From contig NC_089822.1 in the NCBI RefSeq assembly GCF_035046505.1, forward strand, positions 102,308,659 to 102,372,658: a stretch of DNA of 64,000 nt. The letters are read 5' to 3'. Shown in pieces: positions 30,001 through 45,000 of the stretch. The translations under genes and the position numbers were made by a program. The DNA comes from Tiliqua scincoides. Taxonomy: Eukaryota > Chordata > Lepidosauria > Squamata > Scincidae. The stretch's first letter is position 1, and the number at the start of each line of letters is the position of its first letter. Under the pieces are notes generated by a model. It searched no databases. It was not told the origin of the DNA and was given only the letters and a program-made list of their open reading frames with translations.

Positions 30001-33000
30001 CTGCACAATGACATCACATGCCTTGGGGGCTATAAAAATTATAAGCAGCACACCAAATTCTGTACAAAGCCATGGAGTATCCTCACAATACAAAAAAAAT
30101 AGGCAACAGCATGAAGGAAAATATGCAGATTTGACTTCAATCTAATCAAAACAACATTCTAGAACATTGCCTCTTGAATATTAGGATGCTCTGAATTGTT
30201 AGAAGTTATTTTCCTTCTTCCACTGCACTCTCCAATTTTGGCTGCTGTTCCATTAATGGGGCCATCCTCACATACTTGCCAAATCTGTCTGGGGCTCAAA
30301 GCAGCCAACATTTACCTCTTGGGAAATGGATCAAACATTAATAGGAGGAATGCATGTAGGAGAGCAAAAACGACAGCTCCACTAGAGGTCAACCCTAAAG
30401 TCTCAACTTCTTCCACACCTGTATTGTTTAAATGAGCCATTCAGAGGAATGCAGTGGAAAAGCTGAAAGGCAAAGGAGTAGGCTGATGCTCTTGCAGGAC
30501 TTTGTTTTCCTAACTAAGAAATAAAGCTCAATTCAACTTTTAATTTGATTTACAATGCCCATGCACAGCACCAAGTAAAACTATTGTGTACATCCGATGT
30601 TTCTTCAACCCAACTTCCCCAGAGTAGAAGTCCAAGTATCTGGGACTGCAGTGTATGAAGGTAGTGTGTGTACTATGGGAGCACAGAAAAAGTGCAGAAT
30701 GCAATACAAGGCATAGAATTGAGCTTTCTGAAGGTCTCTCTTTTTAAAAACTGAGTTTCTAGCCCTTATGGCTGTGAATATATACTTGATACATATAGAC
30801 AATGCCTGGCAAGATGTCAAAAGGGGCTGAGTCCATATCCAAGGAGTAGAAGTTGGGAGATTAGTACCATGCATATCTCCTTGCCTTTTCTCATGACTTG
30901 CAAAAACCAGACTAAATTATGCAAAAAAAACAAACAAACCCAAAAACCATGCAAATTTCTTCTGTTTGCATCATTAAACATGGGTTTTCTTGGCACAAAA
31001 CTGTGATTGCCTGGGCACAGATTTGTACTTTATATAAGGATAAGAACATGCAGCTGAGTGAACTAGTGCTAGCCAAGCCTAGCAAGAGAAAAAGATGTTA
31101 ACAGTAGTTAGGAAGTCTTTACTCTGTGCCCAGGGAGCTGAGGAGGGCATTTCTTCATGACCTTGCTACCTGTCGTCTGTCGGGTGCTTTAGACTTAGAG
31201 GAAGCATACAACAACACTCGGCAATTATGAAACATCCCATTTCTTGTCATTCACTATCAGCTGACCCAAATCTCAGTTTAGGTTTACTCCAGTTCTTAAT
31301 ATGCGTGCACTAACCCATTTAGACTGCATGAACAAAAGCAAACATTAGGGATCCATGAAAATTATTCAGGTAGACATGTTTTATCCATTGTCATAGCACC
31401 ACAACATTTATATGGTGCTTTAGAGCAGCCCCGGCCTGGGAGCCATTCACAGCCCTCAGGGACCCCCAATTCAGCATGTGGGGAGACCCCAGCCTCCAAT
31501 GAGGCCCTCTGGAGACTTGCTGGAACCCGCACTGACCTGATGCAACTGCTCTCAGCATGAGGGTGACTGTTCAACCTCTTGTGCAAGCTGCAAGCGAAGG
31601 GCTCCCTCCACTGCTTGCTGTGATGTTTGTGATGATTATGTTTGTGATGCAGCTGCAGCAGCAGCAGTGAAGGAAAGGCCGGCATTGCTTTGTGCAAGGC
31701 CTTTTATAGGCATTGAGCTATTGCAAGACCATTCATATGTTTCACTTCTAATATATTCATTTATGTAAATTTATTCAAATTTTAAATGTAAATTTTTCCC
31801 TAGCCCCTGACACAGTGTCAGAAAGATGATGTGGCCCTCCTGCTAAAATGTTTGCCCACCCCTGCTTTAGAGAATTCAAAGCACTTCACGTTCATTATCT
31901 TGTTGTAATTCTTGCTTGGGGGTTTTCCTGGATCCACAGCTGCTCCTGGAGTCCCAGCTGGCGGCGGTGGCCAGGGGAGCCTTTGCTCAGCTTCGGCTGA
32001 TTCGCCAGCTGCGACCATACCTGAGATGCGCGGACCTGGCCACAGTAACCCATGCCCTAGTGACATCTGGATTAGATTATTGCAATGCACTCTACGTGGG
32101 GCTGCCTTTGAAGACGGTCTGGAAATTACAACTAGTACAGAACGCGGCTGCTCGTGTGGTTGCTGGGGTACGTCGGTTTGACTCTGTCGAGCCGTTGCTC
32201 CGGCAGCTACACTGGTTGCTGGTTCTGTTCTGGGCCCAATTCAAGGTGCTAGTTCTGACTTTTAAAACCCTTTACGGCTCGGGTCCGGGGTATTTGAGGG
32301 ACCGCCTCCTTCCTTACAATCCTGCCCGTGCTCTTAGATCATCTGGGGGGGGCCTTTTGACTGTGCCGCCACTAAGAGATGTGAGAGGGGTGGCGGCCAG
32401 GAAGAGGGCCTTCTCGGTAGTGGCCCCCGAACTGTGGAATACCCTCCCCTTAGAACTGAGAACTGCTCCCTCATTGTTTCAGCATGGACTGAAGACCTTT
32501 TTATTTCAAAAAGCTTTTAATTGTTGACAGGTTGGCTGGCGTTCTTGCTTTTTATATGAAAATCCACAGGGTTTGTTTGTTTTTAGATTTTTTAATTATT
32601 GTAAATTGCTTTTTAATGTATTTTTAAGGTGTTTGAAAGCCGCCTTGTGTGCCCGCTGGGCAAAAAGGCAGGGTATAAATTAATAAAATAATAATAATAA
32701 TAATAATTCTTATAGTCACCTTGTAAAAGTTGGTCAGTATTATCTTCAAATTGCCAGTGAAAACAGAGGTTGAGATACAGAGGCTTGCTGAAGGCTGCTG
32801 ATATGTTTAAGGCTGAGGCAAGATTCAAGCAGGGACCTCCTGCTCGGGGCTCAATGTTCTTGGCACTACATCACCACAGCTGTCAAATACACTTCATATG
32901 AAAAAGCACATTCCTCACAAGGAAAGTCACATTTGGTAAAGCTGCATCAAAATAGGAGTGTTTTTATACAAATGACCTCTGTTAGATAGCCATGCTATAG

Positions 33001-36000
33001 CGTTCTTTAAAAGCATCATCCTACTCAGCAAGTAGCTGCTGCTCTCTGTAGGTGCAGGCTGATCACAGGAGACGAAAGAGGCCCAATAACACATGGGATG
33101 AATTTCTGCTGAAGAAGGTGGAGCTACATAGATAAGCACAGGGCAAATAGTACACCAGTTATGTCTCTGAATTCAGTTTGAAGTTAATTACTTTTAAAGT
33201 GTATTTATTCACTAGCTCCTGCTTGTATTTCAACAATCTCCCTATGTTCTCCTTTTCAGTGTTTGTATTCTGCTGGTTCTTTGCTGCTTGTCAAGCTCTG
33301 CTTTTCTCCCACGCCTGTGATTTTTCCTCTTATTGTTTATTCTACAGAACTTCTAAAACACAACTAAAAAAAATCTCTTCCTTTTAAAGTCTTTAAAATC
33401 CTTTATTTCAATTAGATAATGTCCAATTTTTTTTGGCCTTTCCTCATCTAGTTCTTTGATTTATTTCAGTCTAGATTAGATTGTAAGCTCACTGGGCAGA
33501 GCCTGACTTTTCTGAGTACTTTAAACAGTGCTAAGGTGTGTGTGTTTTTTTTTAAAGCACTTCATGCATAAATATTAATTACTATCACATTGACAGCATT
33601 TGTGAAAAATAATCTGGTTTCCACGATATGAGCACATGATTTGCTACCATGGGTTGGTTCCAATCATAGATGTCTGCCGATCACTGAACCTTCTAGGCTG
33701 GTCAAGGCAGCTTTGACCCTGGCTTCTTTTTTTCCACTGAATCCAATTAGGCTTTTTCCAAAGGCAATCGAATACTTGCACTGCTTGACTCTCTAATAAG
33801 CAATTTTGATGGTCTAATCTAGAGATAAGATGTGAAGTAACACCCAGGTTTGTGGATAAAGCTGAGATGAGAGAAGAGATCAAGACTGAAAATTAAACCT
33901 AAAGAAGGTTTCTGGCCTTGATGTAGGAGTGACTGGGCGAAATGCTGTACCTAACACACAGACCAAAGGATTATAGATACTGGTTCTCAAAAATTACGTC
34001 TTATTTAGAAATAAGACTAATAATGGAAACTGAGAATGGAAAAAGGCAAGACAGGAGAGAACCTGCCTTTGCAGACAGAGTCAAATCAGACTCCTCCCCC
34101 ACTCCCTGTAAACAGTTCCAAAATTCAAACATACTGGAGATTACAAATTCCCCTTTTCTAAGGCTCCTGGAATTACCACAGCAGTTCCAAACCTAACCTG
34201 GGTCATGACACCCCTGCAAGCCACCATCACGGATCTTGCGAAATCTCACAAGATTCAAGATGGCAGCACCTAGAAAGATTTGCCCAATTGCAAAATCTTT
34301 TGGAAAGGCAAGATCTCCGCATGCAGGCTAGGATGAGAACAAGTGTCTCCTGCTATGCTAACCACGCTCATTTAAGCTCCATGAAACAACTTTACCTGAC
34401 TCCAGGCCAATACACATGTGGTGGGGGAGGGTATGTTGTCACTTGCTTGTCACTTGAGAGAAATGCAGGATGAGAGAAGAATCTCCTTTACTCCTGCTCC
34501 CAAACTTCTTCTCTACTGCAGTATATTGAAGGCTGTAGACCCTGCCACAGCATCCTCGTCATTCCCAATTCCAAATTATAGAGAAATTCACCTCTAAGTT
34601 AGTGCAAATTTACTGTCCTCTTTGTCAAAACAATGGCCCTGTTTTCCTAACAGGAAGCACACAAGATATAGCTACCACAGCATTACCTACTTTGCCACTG
34701 CCTTCCAATATGGTTTACAGACTGTTGCCCTATTCTCCTTTATATGGTTACCCCATACTTCATTTTGTATTGGCTTATTATTCCTATACCCTGTACTACT
34801 CACTGTCATAAAGGTAAAATTATGTGCAAAAAGATTCTGGTTTTGTTTCAAGCTCTTTACTTGATATTTCAGATATGCACTACTAGTTATTTTACAGAAG
34901 CATGAACAATATAAATAGGGCTGTGTACACCCCATGATTTTATAGGAACAGAATCTAGGTTCCTGCAAATGAACTTTTTATTTGGGGGGGGGGGGTTTAA
35001 AAGCAAGTTTCTATCTATCAAGGTATGTTTTAGTGTATGGCTAAACCTGACATTTTGGAAGCCAAGGTGACAAAAATCACTTTTTAGTGTTTGAAAGCAG
35101 GGTTTCATTCAATAACATTGGCCCACCCATCCCCAGTCACCTATTATCAAAATCCAAAATTATATAGAATACTGCAGCATTATGCAAACTGAACAATTTT
35201 GCATAATTGCTACAAGTCAGTTTTCCCCTGTACAGAAATTTTTTTTAGCAAGACACCACAATCCTGAAAATAGGTTTATAAATTTTGACTCCCTTTCATG
35301 ATCTCCTTCTCAATACTGAACACTGTATTTCCATTCAAAACCCTGAGTCAATTCCTCCCCAGGAAGAACCATTTTATATCCTTAATACAGTCAGTTCTCG
35401 TTATCTGCTAGCGTTAGGTTCCTGGAAAACCTAGTGGATACCAAATTAATAGATACTGAATCATTGAGCCTATGGGGAAAATGGGGTTAGGTTCCAGGGG
35501 ACTCATTTCACCATACACTGTGAACTTTATGAACCTGAATTTTAACTTGAAGTATATGAGGATGGGTGATAGTGAGGGCTCATCAACATCTCAAACATCT
35601 GATGCTTCCTCCTCCTTGCTGCATATCCTTTGATGCACTGAAGGTTGTGGCAATGGTGATTTCTCTGTGCTGGTTATCGACTTGTTGAAGGTTGCTGGCC
35701 CAACAAGGCCTTAGAGATCAGCAGTGGGGAGGGGGTTGCTTCACCTGTCCTCCTCCTCCATCTGTCTCTTGGTGCCTTCCCTTGGCTTGCCACAGCCCCA
35801 GAGCAGCCCTCAGGCAGTCTCCAGAGACCTCTCATGATCAGCCTCTCGACATCACCAGAGTTGTGAAGATTCAACTGGAGTCCCCAAGATGGCGCCCAAG
35901 TTGGCAGGGCAAGTTTGGAAGTGGACACAAACGTGTCTGACAATTCTCCACAGGCCAATACCAATGCCTGTTTGATGCAGCACCAGCACAATATCTGCTA

Positions 36001-39000
36001 TCAGTTGAGTTATAGAAAATGAGAGATGTTTGCAATTCTGCCCCTCACAGATAAGCAAATTTGCATATTAAGAGAACTGACTTCAATTACATGGTGCTAT
36101 ACGCTATGACTTTTCCCTTTACTTCTCCCAGATCATTTCAGTGAACACGTACCAGAATAAATATAGTCCATGCATATGAAATGATAGAAGGACAACCATT
36201 CTGTATTGTGCTTGCCTTTTGGATAGCTGCAGTACTTTAAACATATATTATCTAATAAAATTAATCTTTCCCATGCAGGATTCTCACATTTAAGGATGGC
36301 TGCAGCTTTTCCAAACAGCCAAGTGCCACCATGTATAAGGCTGGGTCTGACTTTCTAGAATTAACTTTTAAAAAATCCTCTGTGGTATCTGCTAAAATGC
36401 AACAGCTGGCTTTGATTAAGCATGTTAAAAAAAATGAGACACGGCACACACATGAAAAGCTACTCAGACTCCAGGTTTGAGCATAAAGATCTCAATGCTG
36501 GATTTGCCAGAAAATTCTTGCCATAGCTGAGCTATTAACTCATTTTCCCTTTTAACCCTCATGACAAACCCTCAGCAATACCACTGAAATGGAGCTGGCC
36601 TACAGAAAATTTTGCATAAGCATCTATAGAGAAGAGTTAGAAGTCCACAAGTCGCTGCTTTGATCAAGAGGTGTTTCAGTCTGAGGTTTCTCTCTCATCC
36701 CCATTTTCCACTCCAACTTTACATAAAAGTTGGTCTTCAAACTCCACATTTTCTTTCCTCAATGATCAGAAAGCTCTGTATAGTTCACAAACCGCTTTAT
36801 AAAAAGGTTGCTATACTGTGCCCAAAGATACAACTAGCAGGCATACTATGTGAAAACACAACACACGCAACTGAATCTTACATAACAACTGCAAGAACAA
36901 ATGTGGCTACTGGGAACCATGGAAAGGTTTTTACTTAAAATAGTGGTCCTGGAAAGCAAGACCATTCAATGCAGCACGATTACATCCACACATTGCATTT
37001 CCTAAACAGGAAACTGTTTAGATCTCCACCTTCCCCCCAACTTCAGGCACATTTTCTCACTTTTCAAGTAGCTAGTGCTGATTAGCAGAGAATAGCTTGG
37101 CATACAGAATCAATTTAAATCAATCCCAATGTTACGGATAGATAGCACAGGAGGCTGGAGTAGGAGGTGGGTGAAGGGTCAGAACATGAATTAAGGTAAG
37201 CCATGAGCATGAAGACAAAGCCATCACCACAGACTACTGTGGTCCCTAGGTGAGCTAATCAGGAGACTTGAGCTAACTGACCTGGCTTTCTAGATCTGAG
37301 ACCTTGGCAAGCCACCAACACTCAGAGAAAAATGATACTTATCTAGCTAAGTCAATGTGCTGATTCAGGATAAGGCAGATTCATGTGAGCAGCAAACTTC
37401 CAAGTTCCCTTTTATACCCACTTCTATCCTAGGTGCCTGTTAACCATTTAAAGCCAGGATTCACGACTATCTAAAGGAAGGGAGAGAGGAAAGCACACAT
37501 AGGCATCAGCCATAGTAAATACTATGTACAGCAATACTTTGACTTTCATTGTTTTGCTCTTTCAGCTGAATTACAGGGCACCCGCATTATCCACAGGTTA
37601 GGCATCTACGGATTTCAACATCTGTGGATGCCTACAATGACTACAGGTGACTGCAGCAGAGCTCTGGTCACCTCCAGAGGCTTTCTGAAGCCCAGAGAGG
37701 CTGTGTGCATCCCCTGCAGGCTTCAGAATGAAGGCTGGAGTGCTTTTAATGCAACTTGGAAGTTGCATTTAAAGCGCTCCAGGCTTTATTCTGAAGCCTG
37801 CAGGGGCTGCAGGTGGACCTATGCAGCCTCTCCAGGCTTCAGAAAGCCTCTGGAGGCAACCAGAACACTGATCCAGTCACCTTCAGAGCCTTTAAGTCAG
37901 TGGTTCCCAACCTTTAGGAGCCCATAGACCACTGAGGCAAGAATTGGAATCATTGCGGACCACAAGCGGCTGTGGAAAATCTGGTCTCAGCCCTCTCTGG
38001 GGATCTTGTCTCTCAAGCGCTCTTCCACAGACTATTAGAGAAGACAGAGAATGGCCCGCCCACAGCCATAGCTAACACTTCAACGGCTGTGGGCAGTCAG
38101 TTTCATGTCCCCTCTGGTGGTCTGTGGGAGACTGCTTGCACGATGAGACACTGGAAGTGATCAAAGTTGATTTTTTTCCCTGAGGCCTCACGGACCACTT
38201 CTCAGAGTCTCTCGAACCACCTGTGGTCCACAAATCACAGGGTAGGAACAAGTGCTTTAAGTGGACCCAAAAACCACGGGTTTGAACACCCACAGGTTTC
38301 CTTATCTGTGAGGGTTCCTGGAATGGAACCCCAGTGAATAATGAGGGTCCACTATATAACCACATTTCAAATTTCATCCAGACGCTTTCCTCTTTTGAAC
38401 AATATCATCCAACCTTCCACGGCGTTATGAACATAAGAGTGTTGATATTTTTTATTTCTATTTATTTAGGTTTCACATGCATTCACTTGTGTTATATTTA
38501 TGTTTTCTGCCAACCAAAATACATTTGCAAGCTAAATAAGGCTATGCTTTGAGTTTCATTCATTTTTTACATTCATCCATGCTCTGGTCCATACAGACAA
38601 AAGCGCAAGGAATTGCCATACTACTAAGGAAAGGTAAAAAAAACTCCAACGTTAGTGCTACATGTGCAACTATAGCATCCTTATCAACAGCTAGTGTTCA
38701 AAACATTCACAAAGATAATTCTTATAACTGGTAGACCAGATATTATCTTCACTTTTCCAGAGAGGAAGTTGAGATTTCGACTGGGGATTTCCTGACTCGG
38801 AACTTGTATTCTTAACTACTATACAATATCAGTTCTAAACACAGATACATATGCAACCTTAAGGCAAATTCAGGAATCAGCACCTGTTTAGGAACTGAAC
38901 TCTTTGATATTGACAAGAAATCACACACCACCTCCAAAGAACCCACAGAAAAGATCACTGGGAAAGCCACCCAAAAGGCATTGTAAAGATGGTTTATAAC

Positions 39001-42000
39001 AAATTTGTTATTTGCCAAGCTGATCTTTCAAAATCAAGAGAATAAATGAGTCAGTTACAGGAGCATAACAAGCATTTGCCAAAATGAAACATGCCAAAAT
39101 TCTAACTGAACTATAAGATTGTGCGAGAATTTTAGAGTATTATTCTTGTTTCCTGTGGGCACAGAGGCTGTATTTGGAGGCAGGAGAGGATGGCTACTAC
39201 CTCATCTGTATGCATGCCTAAGCAAGCAGATTCCACAAACTCAGCCCAATGATCTTAAAATATCTCAACAGGGGAGGGGTGTCCAAACATTTTGGCAAAA
39301 GGGGACATCATCTCTCCGACACTGTGTCGGGGGCTGGAAAAAAATTCACATCTAAAATTTGAATAAATTTACATAAATGAATATATTAGAGATAGAATTT
39401 ATATAAATGAATGAAGGTCTTGCAATAGCTCAAGGCCTATGAAAGGTCTTGCACAAAGCAAGGTTGGTCTTTCCTTTGCTGCCACTGCTGCATCACAAAT
39501 GTGAAACAGCAAGCAATGGAGGGAGCCCTCGCCCCACTGCTCATGTGAGAGGGCAAATAGTCGCCCTTAGGCTGAGAGCAGTTGCACTGGGCCAGCACAG
39601 GCTCCAGCAAGTCTCCAAAGGGCCAGAGACTCAATGGAGATTGGGGGCTCTCCGCAGGCCTGACTGGGAATCCTCAAGGGCTGCAAGTGGCCCCTGGGTC
39701 AGGGTTTGGGGACCCCTGGTCTAGGACATAAGATATTACTTTGCACATAGTCAGGTCACTATTTCATCTAATGCAGTCTGTCCTAGCTTCTTTCCTGAAT
39801 CTCTGAACTCTACCTCATCCTAAACTAGGCAAGATGTCCAAAGACTCCTGCACAAGATCAAGGAGAAACTGGCTTGTCCTAAGGCAGATCTACTGAAATG
39901 AAGAAAGGACACTTACCATCTGCCTCCCTAGAGGGGAAATGTCTAAGGCTGCAATTCTACCCACACTTACCTAGAAGTCCCACTGAATTCAATAGGATTT
40001 CTGAATAGATACACATAGGATTGCATCATAGTAATTGCAATTCTGAGTAGGAGACTTGGTGCAGGTTGTACTCCCTACTAAATTAAATGACTTTGTGCAG
40101 CTATATTTTAGGCATACTAGAATGTTGGACTTTCCTGAATGGATGTAGGCAGCCAATCTGATAGTCTTTATAAAGTGGTGCCTCGCAAGTCGAATGCCTC
40201 GCACAACGAAAAACTCGCAAGACGAAAGCGTTTTGCGATTTTTTGGTGACTTGCAAGACAAATTTTAATGACCGTGCTTCACAAGATGAATTTTTTTTTA
40301 TGCTTCATGCCAGTTTATGCTCACATTCACCCTAAGGAAGGGGGAGGATCTTCATGCCAGTTTATGCTCACATTCACCCTAAGGAAGGGGGAGGAAGACA
40401 GCGAAGAAAGTGATGTCAGTGATTGTGAGCAAATGAGCTTCATAAATTCGGACTCTAGCGATGATGAGTTCTTGGGGTTTCCAGAAAACAAGAGTACTCA
40501 AACCTTTAAGTCTCTCCATTCGTTAATGACAGTGATAATGGTTCTTAATGCCACTGTTGACTGCTGTTCACTTTACATGGAGCGAAAAATACGGTATGCC
40601 TTTAAAGAGCACTTAATAAACACTTTGTAAACCAAATTTGACTTTGTTCTGACTTTTTTTGCCCATAGGAACGCATTCATTAAATTTCAATGCATTCCTA
40701 TGGGAAACCGCGCTTCGCAAGACGAAATTTTCGCAATACGAAACGACTCGCGGAACGAATTAATTTCGTCTTGTGAGGCACCACTGTATTCTGTATTGTC
40801 ATATTCACCACTTTCTCCAGATTTCATGATCCAATGGCATTAACACTTGCTTGACTGTATATTACACTTTGGTATATCAGTAACAACTTACAATATGAGC
40901 AGAAGCTGGAAAGTTCACATTCTGGAAGCTGTACCAAGTATTAACAGTCAGTACATCAAATTTTCAAATCTGAGGTCCCTAAGGACCCCAACACATACTG
41001 AAGAAAATCTGAAGCATCCTTCTGCTAAAAATTTAGATTATAAAATAGGTTGGAGAACTTACTGGTACAGTTAAGTAATTTGTAACGCTTAGGAGAGAAA
41101 CATCCAACATATCTAAAAGACTACAACTAAGCAGTAGTTAGCATATCAATTAGTATATCATTAGTATTAGTATATCAAAGCAAAGCCTCTTTAAATCTTC
41201 ACTTCAGAGTAGTTTTATGTAGTCCCAGAGGTCACAACAAACACAGAAGAAAAGAGAAGCCTACAGGCAGAAAACAGGCTGGCTAGTTCATATAAATGTG
41301 ATATTCAACCCAACACCCAGTATTGCCACTATAATGCTTCACTGATTGTAAAAAATACAGCTGGCACAATTATTCTCTCTGCAACTCTTAAAAGGTACAA
41401 CCTATCAGAATCTACAAACCTTTGTCATCTCCTTTGTTTCATGGTTCACTGCCCTACGTTCTCCAAACCACAGTTGCTCTTCTTTCCTACACAATGTTTT
41501 TTTTTGGTCAATCCTACTTTTGTCTTGGCTCCTCTGCCCCTTTCATCATGGCATCTTTTCCTCCTTCAGTTTCATGTTTCAGTCCATTGTCTGCTGTGCA
41601 TCCTTCTTTCACTCATGTTGCCTCTAGGTTCCCTACCCCTTATAGGTTTTGGAACCTCTCACCAGCCTTCAGCCTGCCTCACAAAACTGCTCCTTTCTCC
41701 AGTGCCCATACAAGCTTTAATCCCAATCAAACTGGCAACTTTCTCGCCTCTCAGACAAACTGGACTGCAAACATTCTGACTCCTGTGTTCCCTGAGCAGT
41801 TGGATTGTTTTTGACATGAACACTGCCTGCCATCACATCCATTCAGCAAAATCTGTGAACTGCAGTGGAGCTTCTGACAATACAGATACTGAAGAGCCAA
41901 AGGTTTTTTTGAAGATTCTGCTACAAATAACTTTCACAGCTGTGAAGTGTTCATATGAAAGGACTAGACCCCCCCCCCCCAAGAATGTCTCTAGTCTCCC

Positions 42001-45000
42001 ACTGGTCCAGATATTTGTCCTTCTAACCTCTGTAATAAAAAAAGAAGAGGGCCAACTGTCAGGAGGGGCAGTTTAAATGCTAGTGTTGTGTCATGGTCAG
42101 AGTGTTGAACTTGGACCAGGAAGTCCCAGATTCAAATCCCCACTCATGAAGCTCACCAGGGGGACCTTGAGCAAGTCATCATTTCTAAGCCTAAACTACA
42201 TTACATGGTTATTGTGAGGATAAAATAGTGCAGGGGCGAGAAGCCGTGTACTCTGAGCTACTTGGAGGAACAGTGGCACATAAATGTGTATAAACTAAAT
42301 GTGGCTTTGGTAAAACTTGGAAATAGGATACATTGTTAGAATGTATATTTCTGTGGTCTTTTTAATTATCAAACATAGAAACTAAAATTTTGTATCCTCA
42401 TCCACTGAACTTGATTAAAACTGTCTGAACTTTCCTGTTTAAGCTCACTTTTCCCATGTATGGGATGAAGAGTATAATAAGACCAGAGGATATGAGCAAA
42501 ATACCTCAACCAATCTGTAGGTAAGGGGACCATAAAGTGGCTATTGGGACCATCTTCAGGCAGAGTAAAAGGCATATAAGGAAGATAATAAGAACCTGGT
42601 ACAGTTTCTGCTAGGTGCTGAAAAAACAATCTACTTTGGATGCAACCGAAAAAGCAGCTTGCCTCTTTAGTAGCTGCTGTGGAACATCAAAAGAAACAAC
42701 AGACTCTATGCATGATACACCCCATCCCACAAGCATGTACCGTTTTGCTGGACTGAAGACAGAGTACAAACATGGCAGTTTTTATTCAGAAAACCTCTGC
42801 CATATGATAAAAATGTGGGTGGCTGAAAAATAGCAAAATAGCAGTTGCAAACCCCATGGAAGTAAACGGCCAGAGTGCTGGGAGGACCAAACCTGTTTTG
42901 AATCAAGTTACAAGTGCAGGACATGGCAAAACAAACAAAACAAGGAACTCTTACAACCACAAGTGGAAGATCACCATACCAAGGCATAAAATGAATTGGC
43001 TTGCCCCATAAAGAAGGATGCAGTTGAGCACACTGAGGTTCCTTATTTTTTATTTCTACTAGCTTAAGCCATTTCTGCCCAGCGCTGCATACATGCAACA
43101 GGGACTAAATGTGTACACCTGTGGGTTATTAATGTGAGACACACTCTTGCTTAAGTGGAAGAGAACCTGAAGTACAGGCAGCAAACTTGTTCAGCCATGT
43201 CACAGTACAGAGTTCAGCACAAAGTACTACTGGAGCCATCGTTCTAAGATGCATTCCTCCAAAATAGAAGTACAACCAGACCTCAAATCTGGCTAGACCA
43301 AATATGCTACAAATGCAAGCCTCTAGCATTAGATATGCTTAATCCATCCCAGAAAAAAGGAAGTGTGGTCATTCAGCTCCTACTGCCCCAAACTTGGAAG
43401 GCAGCGTTAAAGACATCCTTGGCGTACCATAACCCTTTACCATTTCCATTACCCTAATCCAGGGGTGTCCAGACTTTTTGGCAGGAGGGCCACATCATCC
43501 ATTTGACACTGTGTCAGGGGCCAGGAAAAAAAGAATTTACATTTCAAATTTGAATAAATTGACATAAATGAATATATTAGAGATGGAACTTCTGTGAATG
43601 AATGATGGTCTTGCAATAGCTCAAAGACTATAAAAGGCCTTGCACAAAGCAAGGCCAGCCTTTCCTTTGCTGCCACTGCTAAATCACAGACGTGAAACAG
43701 CAAGCATGGAGGAAGACCTCGTCCCACAGCTCACACGAGAGGTCGAACAGTTGGCCATCACGATGAGAGCAGTTGCATCAGGCCAGTGCGGGCTCCAGCA
43801 AGTTTCCAGAGGGCCAGAGGCTCACTGGAGACTGGGGGCTCCCTGAGGGCTGAATTGGGAGTCCTCAAGGGCCGCAAGTGCCCCCAGGGCCGGGGTTTGG
43901 GCACCCCGCCCTAATCAATAGTTCTATGCATTGGTTAATACACCATTACATTGGAACACCACCCTGGAACTCAATGCGAGCAGTTCATCTGACTTGACAA
44001 GGAGCATATTAATCATCAGCAGGGGCAGTCTAAAACGGTATTTGCAAAATACCACCATAATGTGAAATTGGGCTTATAAAACAACAAAACACTATCCTGC
44101 ACAATTAACAAAATAACAACCCCATGTACCTATTAAAGTGGCTGCAGAGCATGTGTGGATCATCCCAATCGTCTGCAGGTTGTCCCAAGTGCTTCTGTGT
44201 TTCTAAGCCCCAAACTCGCTAGAAGCTCTCCTGCTTTAACTGAGGGTAGATTCTTTTGAGCAGGCTCAGATGCATGGTGTCCTATGGAAAGTGGAACTGA
44301 GCCACAGTGCGTTTACTCATGAGTAGGCAACTGTGTCTTGGTCCAGAGGAAAGGGCAGGCCAAGAGGAATGCAGTGCCACCAGAATGGTCCAAATCTAAT
44401 GAACGCAGGCTCCAAAAACACTCGAGAAGGAAGTCCCTTCCTCCAAGCTCATAAATATAATGAACCCTATGGAAAGCAAAACTATGAGCTACATGGCCAT
44501 GTTTACTCATGAGTAAGCAAGCGTTTACTGCAAAGTTTTCAAACTGGGGCATTGCGATGCCCCAGCCTAAGGGCCCTGGCCTCTTTTCCCTTAAGGGGCA
44601 GGGGCAGCGAGAAGGCAGTGGCGCAATCCCCAGGATTGTGCCACTCAGGGGGACTGCAGGGACTCGGGTGCACTCACTCACTTTTCCTGCACTTTAAAAC
44701 CAGTTTGTTACCATAGCAATTCCATGCAATGTTCAATTCTGTTGGTCCAAGTTGCCATCATCTCAATGTTTTAATTAGGCAATGTCTTAATTTGTGTTTG
44801 GCAGCATTATGTTCATTGTAATTGTTCATACAAGTAGCATGCAAATCTTAAAGGCTCCTATAAGTTTAATTCAAGTAGTTGACTATGTAGTTGTGCTCTC
44901 TGGAGCACGTGCATGATGTGTTTTATGCCTTTTTTATTCCTGTGGCCATACCTGTTGACAGCCACAGGTATAAAAACAGATATACCACCTATACAACAAT

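Noticed and set aside
41422-41814. 130-codon plus-strand frame, Ser/Phe/Pro-rich
   Set aside because: No domain, no splice partner, opposite strand of the ZNF384 intron; likely chance.
42090-42160. Possible true tRNA gene from A- and B-box-like sequence
   Set aside because: No cloverleaf arms pair; the context is a SINE with MIR-like core and L2-like tail.
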